A stretch of DNA of 25,718 bases from a virus. Positions 15,102-23,700 of the stretch are shown here, one piece after another. The notes below the pieces were generated by a model. That model had not been told where the DNA came from and searched no databases. It was given only the letters and a program-made list of their open reading frames with translations. Position 1 is the first letter of the stretch; every line of letters begins with the position of its first letter. The DNA is taken from positions 1-25,718 of the IMG/VR virus record IMGVR_UViG_3300044608_000519. One strand, given 5' to 3'. A program made the position numbers and the translations under genes.

Positions 15102-15614
15102 TTATGGATTTCCATAACCATAAGGATAATAAAAATATCCTGAACCAGTAAATATTGGAGAACCATCTTCACCAGCTACTTGAACAGGTTTTGCATTATA
15201 TATGTTATAACTTGCAACTAACTTCTCCATTTCGTCTCTAGCGTCAGTTGCTAATCCACGATATGTTTTGGCTAATTCATTTTTATTTGTGCGTGTGATC
15301 ATAGTATCTCCTTCACGCAATGTCACGAAATCTACTGAACTATCAACACCTCTCAGAACTTGACGAGTTTTTTTGGTATAAAACTCATATAAGTACATTT
15401 GTTTATATATAGATCTTTCTTCTTGTTGAAAAAATCCAGTAGGAAAAAAGTTACCACTTTCAACATAAAATTCACTATATATTTTTGTATTTAATAAACC
15501 AACGTTGTTGGCAAGCCAACCTGAAATATAATAAAATTGAGCATAACCACTGTCATAGTCAAATTCATTTGCGAATATTTCATCAGCTAAATCATGCACA
15601 CTATAAGCTACCAT
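15102..15614 (-). CDS. Small virion-associated protein, unknown
   Basis: This 170-aa protein is the last gene of the right minus-strand block, ending at the shared terminator. It is rich in aromatic residues: the N-terminal half has ADEIFANEFDYDSGYAQFYY, the middle is helical (KQMYLYEFYTKKTRQVL and ATDARDEMEKLVASYN), and the C-terminus is Gly/Tyr-rich (GYFYYPYGYGNP). Its start has TAATATAAATATATGG upstream with no Shine-Dalgarno sequence. A 40-bp gap separates it from the Phage_tail_APC-like gene. It could be a fibre-attachment or connector protein; no family is recognised. Confidence 0.5.
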   Translation of the reverse strand: MVAYSVHDLADEIFANEFDYDSGYAQFYYISGWLANNVGLLNTKIYSEFYVESGNFFPTGFFQQEERSIYKQMYLYEFYTKKTRQVLRGVDSSVDFVTLREGDTMITRTNKNELAKTYRGLATDARDEMEKLVASYNIYNAKPVQVAGEDGSPIFTGSGYFYYPYGYGNP

Positions 15615-15654
15615 ATATTTATATTACACTTTTTATAAATAATAAGAACTTAAA

Positions 15655-16191
15655 TTAACCATTAAAGCTTGGCATTGGAGGAAATGACGGTAAAGAAATA
15701 TTAGAAGCTGAAGTTGGAATCGTGGGCCAAACAGCTTGAGTGATATCAGGTACGTCAAGCATACTTCTTAACTGTTGTCTAAAAGTTTTAAAATCATTTT
15801 TAGCAACATCAGAGATTGGCGCATCACTTAATTGCGTAAAATCAGTCAACAAAAGATACTGATCTCTTGTCATTCTTATACTAGATTTGATTCTATTGAT
15901 TCTTATTTCTTCTTCTGATGGTGTAACGTCAACTACAGTATAATTTTCTTGGCATGTTTTATTTTGTGTGTTTAGTGTCCATGATGTTTCTATTTTTTGA
16001 TGAATATTAATTGTTGGAAGCGGATCGCTATTTACAACCCAAAATCCTTCGTTGTTTCCAGACCATGATAAATCAGCTAATTTATCATCAGGTAACACAA
16101 AAATATTAGATATGTTTTTATAACTTGTAGGAAGCGGCGCTGGTGTAGAAACTATTTCGTTATTTACTACTAAAACGTATTTTTTATCCAT
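15655..16191 (-). CDS. Phage_tail_APC-like tail fibre assembly chaperone
   Basis: The 178-aa protein has a strand-rich first half (VLVVNNEIVSTPAPLP) and a C-terminal segment near residues 100-160 with RDQYLLLTDFTQLSDAPIS, then FRQQLR and finally AVWPTIP. This matches the pattern of the phage tail assembly chaperone family (Phage_tail_APC: a D-W/F-T-Q-L-x-D-x-P motif, then a Y/F-R-x-x-L-R helix, then W-P). The protein probably helps fibres fold or attach. Its location just downstream of the fibre genes agrees. The tail is Pro/Ser-rich. It starts one base after the stop of the preceding gene. Confidence 0.65.
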   Translation of the reverse strand: MDKKYVLVVNNEIVSTPAPLPTSYKNISNIFVLPDDKLADLSWSGNNEGFWVVNSDPLPTINIHQKIETSWTLNTQNKTCQENYTVVDVTPSEEEIRINRIKSSIRMTRDQYLLLTDFTQLSDAPISDVAKNDFKTFRQQLRSMLDVPDITQAVWPTIPTSASNISLPSFPPMPSFNG

Positions 16192-16192
16192 A

Positions 16193-16792
16193 TTATTTTA
16201 TATATGTTATTTGTGGATTGATAAAGTTATTTAATAATGATTGTTTAAAATCTAATAGATTAGGAGCCATTGTTGTTCCTGCTTGGATATTAGCGCGAAT
16301 GTTACCTTGGTTAATTCCAGTCTGTGCGCTCGCCATATCTTCAAAAGCTTGACGAGTTAAACGGCATTCCCAATAACGAGATTCGGCGGCTTCAATTTCG
16401 TCATATGTATAAATTTTGGGTAAACTATTTATTAATTGAACAATAGTTTTAATTTCTCGTTCTCTGAAGATCATATTTTCTTCCAACTGTCTCATAAAAT
16501 ATTGTTTCTTCATAGCTTCAAGAGTGTCAACTTCGTCGTTCTTGGCAAGTAATCTCTTTATTTCTATTTTCATTTTTTCTATTTCAAATATATCACCAAT
16601 AAATCCGTCGCGCATTGATTTAAGCTCCATCATCAATTGTAGAAACTTTCTTTCTGGCAAATCATGCTCTTGCATAACGAATCTCTCTAATTGGAAAGAA
16701 GTACGACCAGCAGTATATTTAGAAAAATCTATTTTACCAAGATCAAATTTATCGGTGAACTCTTTTAACTTAATGTCTAGAATATTATCCAT
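16193..16792 (-). CDS. Helical/coiled-coil protein of fibre operon, unknown
   Basis: This 199-aa protein is almost wholly helical. Residues about 45-110 are charged and heptad-like (KFLQLMMELKSMRD and FEIEKMKIEIKRLLAKNDEV), and residues about 115-150 contain LPKIYTYDEIEAAESRYWEC followed by RLTRQAFEDM. The C-terminus is uncharged. I recall similar proteins next to fibre genes in environmental phage contigs, but no function has stuck. It could be a fibre trimerisation or assembly factor. Gaps to its neighbours are 5 and 1 bases, so it is co-transcribed and probably translationally coupled. Confidence 0.5.
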   Translation of the reverse strand: MDNILDIKLKEFTDKFDLGKIDFSKYTAGRTSFQLERFVMQEHDLPERKFLQLMMELKSMRDGFIGDIFEIEKMKIEIKRLLAKNDEVDTLEAMKKQYFMRQLEENMIFREREIKTIVQLINSLPKIYTYDEIEAAESRYWECRLTRQAFEDMASAQTGINQGNIRANIQAGTTMAPNLLDFKQSLLNNFINPQITYIK

Positions 16793-16797
16793 ATATA

Positions 16798-17757
16798 TTA
16801 TGCGCCACTATTACTAGTTATCCACCCAGAATTTGTATCACCTGTAGTATAACTATTGTTAGTCCAAGTTTCTGTAGAAAAAGTAAGTTTATGATAAACT
16901 CTATTTAATGTAAAATTTCTATATCCAGTCCATACATATCCAACAGTTGCTGTTGCGCTCGCTACTCCTTGAAATAATTGTAAACTACCTTCTGGACTAT
17001 TTGTTCCTGTAGATTTAGTTTCGGTTGCAAAAGTTAATTTAATATTACTTGCGTTTGTTACCGTTGCTCCATTGGCTCTATATCCCCAAAGAGAATTTGA
17101 AAAAGCATATCCTTGAGCCATATTAGATGACTCAGTTATACTTGTGTTTGATGCTGTATCTGTATTCATTGCATACTTGTATATCGTATTTGTGCTTCCA
17201 TTTCCTGTAGTATAACCACCTAAAATATATGCATTATTACTTTCATACATTCCAACACTAACATGTCGAGCGGCTGTAATTGCTGTAGCATTAGTAGCTG
17301 TATCGTTTGATGTTGTTATGTAAGTTGTGTCAGTTCTATATTGACCAAGTGAATCACTATAGCCGCCCATCATATATATACGCGACTTAGTAAGATGTGG
17401 CAAATTATTTGTCGCGCCTCTTCTTTCTACAGTAAAAGATACAACAGCAGTGCTTTGAGAATCACTTGCAGCAAGTATTTTATTTTTGGTTGTAATAAGA
17501 CCAGATTGAAAACCGTTTATATGATAAATATTTGTAGAACTAAAACCTCCTGCTCCTTGAGATATTCTTGGACCAGTATTCGCATTTCTTGTGGACTCAC
17601 TATCTGTACTAAAAGATATTGTTCTATTATATCCGACACCACTGTTTCCTCCTGTCACATCTCCAAATAAAAAATATGCAGATCCAAAACCAGTAACTTG
17701 AGTACTAGCTCCTATTGGAATAGTTTGAGCTTTAGTTGGTCCAAGAAATTTAATCAT
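16798..17757 (-). CDS. Kelch-like beta-propeller virion protein, candidate receptor-binding component
   Basis: This 319-aa protein shows about six related segments of 40-50 residues: a hydrophobic strand ending in an aromatic-Gly(-Gly) pair, a Gly/Ser/Asn loop, and a strand with T/S-D-T/S-x-T/S. Examples are SRIYMMGGYSDSLGQYRTDT, NNAYILGGYTTGNGSTNTIY and VGYVWTGYRNFTLNRVYHKL followed by TFSTET. This is the pattern of kelch-type repeats, so a six-bladed propeller is plausible. Propellers in phage fibres usually bind surface glycans or proteins. The gene follows the giant fibre by 6 bp. No Shine-Dalgarno sequence (ATAATAATATATG). Confidence 0.5.
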   Translation of the reverse strand: MIKFLGPTKAQTIPIGASTQVTGFGSAYFLFGDVTGGNSGVGYNRTISFSTDSESTRNANTGPRISQGAGGFSSTNIYHINGFQSGLITTKNKILAASDSQSTAVVSFTVERRGATNNLPHLTKSRIYMMGGYSDSLGQYRTDTTYITTSNDTATNATAITAARHVSVGMYESNNAYILGGYTTGNGSTNTIYKYAMNTDTASNTSITESSNMAQGYAFSNSLWGYRANGATVTNASNIKLTFATETKSTGTNSPEGSLQLFQGVASATATVGYVWTGYRNFTLNRVYHKLTFSTETWTNNSYTTGDTNSGWITSNSGA

Positions 17758-17763
17758 ATATTA

Positions 17764-20700
17764 TTATAGATTTTGACCTACAATGATTGCATAAATATTA
17801 GTGCCGCCATCATAAGTAACAAATTGATAAATATCGCGTTTAGAACTTGCGGTTGTAAGAGTTGGGGCTGTACCTCCAGGCCATTTTACTGCGGCTGGCC
17901 AAGTTATTGAATAACCAACACCACCGCCAACTGTTACAATTGTCCACATATGAACAATACCGCTTGCTTGAATATTTGATAAAGTTAATGTTGTTATTGT
18001 TGCGGCGAGAGTTAATTCTGTTACGTTATATTGAGTATTAATTGTTGTTGAAGCTGTTGCAGATACAGCTACTCTTTCACCAAAAGTATTTCTTGTTCTT
18101 ACTAATAATAAATTACTAGTAGAATTTGGATCTAAATAATAACCAGTATCATTGTTATCATAAAATATTGGCGCTCTCATATCAGCACTAGCAATTGCAA
18201 CGCCACTTTGATTTACAGTAAATACATTAGATCCTCCTGAATTTCTATAAATAAGCAAATCAGCAGCTTGAATGTACCAATGATTTGAATGATATTGTAT
18301 TTTACCTGAAAATTCTCCATCCCAAGTTGAAGAATCAGATCTCCATGAACCAACTGTTCTCAATGATGTTGTTGAATTAGGATCAAGATAATAGCCAGTA
18401 TTATTACTATCGTAGAAAATTGGCGCTCTAAAAGAAGAAGCGACCCAATTATTTCCAGACATGTCTAATTCCCAACGATTTGCGGATGCGCTCCAGCCAC
18501 CAATACGCATTATATTGTCTGGATCTAATCCCATATTAACAGCATAATATCCTCCACGATGGAATGACATACCTGCTGCACCAGCGTCATTTGAAAATGC
18601 TTGCAAAGCGTAATTGCTATTAGCTCCAACTGTAGATGTAGAGCCTTTATCAGATCTAAAATAATTTACGCCAGTTAATGTATTAGTAGTTCCAGTATAA
18701 ACACCATTTGTAACAGTAGCAGCGTTGCCATCAATGCTTATTCCTGTTAATGTTTGACTTGCGGATGATCTATTAATTGCAACTGATGTTGTACCAATAA
18801 ACATCGTTTGATTAGTTGCGGCAGCACCTAACTCAGCAAGACTCCAAGAAACGCTTGCGCTACCATCTACTGATTTACCTGTTGAACCAATGGTTATTGT
18901 TCTTGCTGTACCCCAAGTAGCGGTGGTGATCGCAGCAGAACCATTAAAAGATGTTCCATTAATATTTCTTGCAGTTTGCAAAGTTGTGGCTGTAGTTGAA
19001 TTTCCGCTTAAAGCAGCAGTAATTGTACCTGCTGAAAAATTACCAGAACTATCTCTTAAAACAATTGTATTTACTGTATTAGCTGTAGCAGAAGCATATC
19101 CATCCAATAAATCTGCATCTAATCCTGAACCAGCACCATCATTGTTATTATGCCAAAATCTATTCCAAGTTCCAGCGGTGCCATTTGTGGTCGTTCTAGT
19201 ATAAATATCTCCTAGATTTCCACCAGTCATTCTTATAGCTAGAGTATTACTATAATAAGTGACAGGATCGCCATGACCCATACGAATAGCATTATACCAC
19301 TCTCCATCTGGATTTAATGTTGTATTGCCAGAAACTTGCCAATATTGCAATTTATTGCCACCTACATTCCCCGTATTAGAATCAACGCTTCCAGAACCTC
19401 CGCTTACACTTCCAGTAATAGTATTAGCTACAGTTAAACCAACAATATTACTTGTGCTATTTGGATCAACATAATAAGCTGTATTATTAATATCATAAAA
19501 CGATTGAGCGTAAATAGTATTTACAACTCTTACATTGCTGTCAAGACTTCCAACTGAAAAGATTTCTGTTCCATTACCAAAAGCATTATTGTAAAATCGT
19601 ACGCCACCATAATTAGGATAGGCTCCTATTCTTATTCCAGTGTGCCAGTTTAATGCAAGCTTAGAATAATTCCCTCCGACATTCTCCATTGTGGTAAATA
19701 TTCTATAATATCCGCTATTTTCATCTCCACCAAATGTTATACCATTACCAAACCCTTCACCCGCAGCAGAACTATATGGCGTTGAGCCAGTAGCGCCGAA
19801 ATTTATTCTAGTAAATGTTTTTGCTCCTCCTATTGATTGATCTCCTGTAGTATAAACACCATTTGTAACAGTAGCAGAATTACCAGTACAAGAACCAGCA
19901 GTAGCTACTGTTTGAGATCCAATATTACCACTATGAATCATCTCTACCCAACTTCTTAAATTTGGCCAAGCGCTTCTCCAAAAAAATCTATTATCAGCTT
20001 CTCCAGCACAAAGCATCTGGAAACCATATGCTTGTGAATTATTTACATGATTATAATGGAAACCCTGAAGTCCTACATAATGAGTTGAACCCCCTGGAGC
20101 ATTTGCTGGGCTGCTCCAACTATCAATAAAACCAGAACCCCAATTAGAAAACATGACATTACAATCAACAGTACCATAACCCATTGTACCATTACGATAT
20201 AATGATGAACCATTATATCTATTAACATAAGGTGAATTGACATGCATTGAATTCATGTCATTATAAGACATAGTAAGAGTACTAAACTTGTTTAAGTTAG
20301 AAGTACCTGCGGGATCTAGATAAAAAGCTGTATCGTCACTATCGTAGAAAATTGGCGCACGAACATCAGATCTTACCGTTAATCCACCAAATAAATGATT
20401 AGCAACAGTTGAAACTGTTGCACTAGTTGCTGCTCCTTGATTTCCTCTTACTTCTTGACCACTAGCAATTTCTATAGAATTAGCGGGTGTTGTTAATTGC
20501 TCAGTAAGAGAAGAATAATATATAGTTGGAGATCCAAGTTTACTTATAACTTTCCAAGTTTTATAAGATGACCATTCTGCTGCGGTTAACAACCAAACAT
20601 CATTGTTATTATCAACACGAATCAGTATTTGCATACTGTCTCCATTTAGTTTTTCTAACTTAACACTAAATGTTTGACTATTAAATGCAGAAACAGAAAG

Positions 20701-23700
20701 TAGAGCGAGACCGAAAGGATTATAATTTACATCTGTTTTGTATGTTATTAATATGGCTGCATGTGTATTGCCACCACCAACATTTGCAATTTTTGTCCAA
20801 TAAAAACTCATTGCACTTCCACTCCAGTAATAAGTATTACCAGAACCACCGGGAAGATTTTCTCTATTAGTTATACTTACTAAATTACTTCCACTATTCG
20901 GATCTACATAGTAACTAGTATCATTACTATCATAGAATATTTGCGCTCTCATTGACGATCCATCAGCCAATGAATAATCTCCACCGACAACTCTTAATCT
21001 CCAATTACCATCTTGATTTAAAATTCCTACATGATTATTGGTATCTGCATAAAAATATCCACGAACTGTTCCGTTGTGTCCTCCAGTTCTTAACCTTATT
21101 CCTTGTGCGCTTGCAGAACTTGCAATATTCCAATAATTAGCGCTATCAGAATAAAAATGTTGTCCAGTTGTTTCATTGTATAAACCATTACCACTACTAT
21201 TATTTCTGAACCAACCACCAGTATAATATTGCGCTGCTGTTATATTACCGGCTGCGGTAATGGCATTCAAGTTGCTTGTGCTAGCGGGATCACAATAATA
21301 ACCTGTATTGTCCCAATCATAAAAAAGTGTTCCACGAATATCGCCTGGAGTTCTAAAACTTCCTCCTCCCCACGCGCCTTTGAACACGCCATTTTGTAGT
21401 ATTAATAATCCGTGATCTGCTAAATTTGCAGCGACACCACCAAAATTGGGATGCGACCAAGCTAGTCCATATAAAGTGCCAACTCCTGTTCCATCTGCGG
21501 TTAATTTATAAGAGTTACCCATTGCAAATACACCTTGCAATCTAGTAGCAGAATATAAACCAACTACAGTATTTCCATAATTGTCATCTATATAAAAATC
21601 ACCATTTGCTCTTGTTGCTTTTGTTGCGAGAGTTGTTGTTGCTGAATTTCCATCGATACTAACTCCAGTAAGAGTTTGAGAAGCTGATGATCTATTGATA
21701 GCAACAGACGTTGTACCAATGAACATTGTTTGATTAGTTGCTGCCGCACCTAATTCAGCAAGGTTCCAAGAAACGTTTGCGCTACCATCTACGGATTTAC
21801 CTGTGGAACCGATAGTCAATGTTCTTGCTGTACCCCAAGTTGCAGTGGTAATGGCAGCAGAACCGTTGAAAGAGGTTCCATTGATGTTTCTAGCTGTTTG
21901 TAGTATTGTCGCTGTTGCCGCATTACCAGTACATGAAGCAGAGCTTCCACCAGCATTACCTGTGATGCTTCCAGTTATTGTATTTACTACGGTTAAACCA
22001 ACTAAATTACTAGTACTCGCAGCATCAATATAATAAGAAGTATTATCACTATCATAAAAAATAGGCGCTCTAAAACTATATCCAGATTGAATATAACCAC
22101 TTGAATACGCAATCATATTTGTTATTTGTGTACCTCCTGCTTTTGTCCAAAAATGTAAATTACCAGTAGCCCAACCATTTGCAGTACCCGCTGTCTTTTG
22201 AGCGGCCAAACCTGCAATACTTACCGTATTTCCAGCACCAGCGGCTTCTCTACTACCCATCGATAATTTTGTCCAAGTGTTATTTGTGCCATTTAAATTG
22301 TAAATAAATAATCCTACAGGAGCTTGATCAATTGCTCCAGTAGCTGAATTATCTTTTCTTATTATTAATGGAGGAGATTGCAAATAACTACTACTAGCAT
22401 CAACATAAGAATCATACATCTGAACATTGTTGCTAGAAGTTAATCCGCCAATACCCATCGAAGAAATTAACGAAAAACTAGCAGGATCAATATAATAAGT
22501 AGTATCACCACTGTCGTAAAAAATAGGCGCACGAAAATCACTTGATGCAAATCCAGTTCCACCGACATGTAAACTAAAAGAAGCGTAATTATCACCACCA
22601 GTTGTTGTTCTTATATTACCAGAAGAATCTATAGTAAACACTCCAGAATCACTATTGTTTCTGAATATAAAATTATTAGCTGTTTTTACATATGTAGTGC
22701 CGCTGCTTTCAAAATAAAATCTTCCTTTGCCTTCTACTGATGTATGCCAAACTCCTGTAGCAGCATTCATATTATTCAAAGTAGATAAACTCAAAGCATT
22801 TATAACAGAAGTGCCTGCTGCATTTATGTAAAAAGCGGTATTATCTGAATCGTAGTATATTGGCGAACGAATATCTGTTGATGCAGTGACCACACCAGTG
22901 CCAGTATTAATAGAAAATACTGAAGATCCATAATAATTAGAAAAACTTGGATCTTGAGCGTTACCTTCCCAAATTTGCCTCTTGAAAGTAAAAGTAGTTG
23001 GTCCAGAGTTTGCACCATACAACATTATTTCTTGCAAATTATCACCAGCACCAATTGGCATAATGCCGCCAGATTCACTACCATTACCGAAACCAAGACC
23101 ATAAGGAGCAGGACGATCTCCAGTTGTTCTATACATTGCTGGAGGACAGAATCCTCTTATTTCTAAGAATGTAGGACCACTTGGAGAAACTAATCCTGTG
23201 ACTGTTTCTATATCTACATTTGACGAATTTTTTGATCTACGAGATCCAACTGTATAAGCCAATGTTCCAAAAGTCATTGTTCCTGCAACAGTAAGATTAT
23301 TTAAATTACTAGTGCTTGCTGGATCGCAATAATAAGCAGTATTTCCTGCGTCATAAAATGTATTAGCATATAAAGATCCTGTACTAGATTGTATGTATAC
23401 TGATGCACAAGAATAAGCTAATGTTGTTGAAGTTCCAGCGCCCCAAAGAACTGGGTATGCTGTAGAGTCGGTTCTACTTGGCGAATAAGTTACTGTACCT
23501 GAATTACCATCAATATTTATACCAGTTAAACTTTGAGAAGCAGATCCTCTATTTAAAGCTATTGCAGTTGTTCCTATATAAACCGTACTATTTCCTAAAA
23601 CACCTGATGGAATCGTTCCGCTAAGATTTCCTGCTGTTAAAGTAGATGCTGTTGTTAATGCGGTATTTCCACCAACAGTCAAAGCATTTAAAACAGATGT

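Noticed and set aside
15616-15623. TATAAATA box like a T4 late promoter before the 170-aa gene; another at 11789-11796
   Set aside because: The boxes end 1 and 4 bases from the ATG, which would leave no leader; they are better explained by the AT-rich start context.
17764-18100. C-terminal S74 peptidase (intramolecular chaperone) in the giant fibre
   Set aside because: The end of the protein is a small beta domain without the Ser/Lys catalytic pattern or the helical tail expected of that family.
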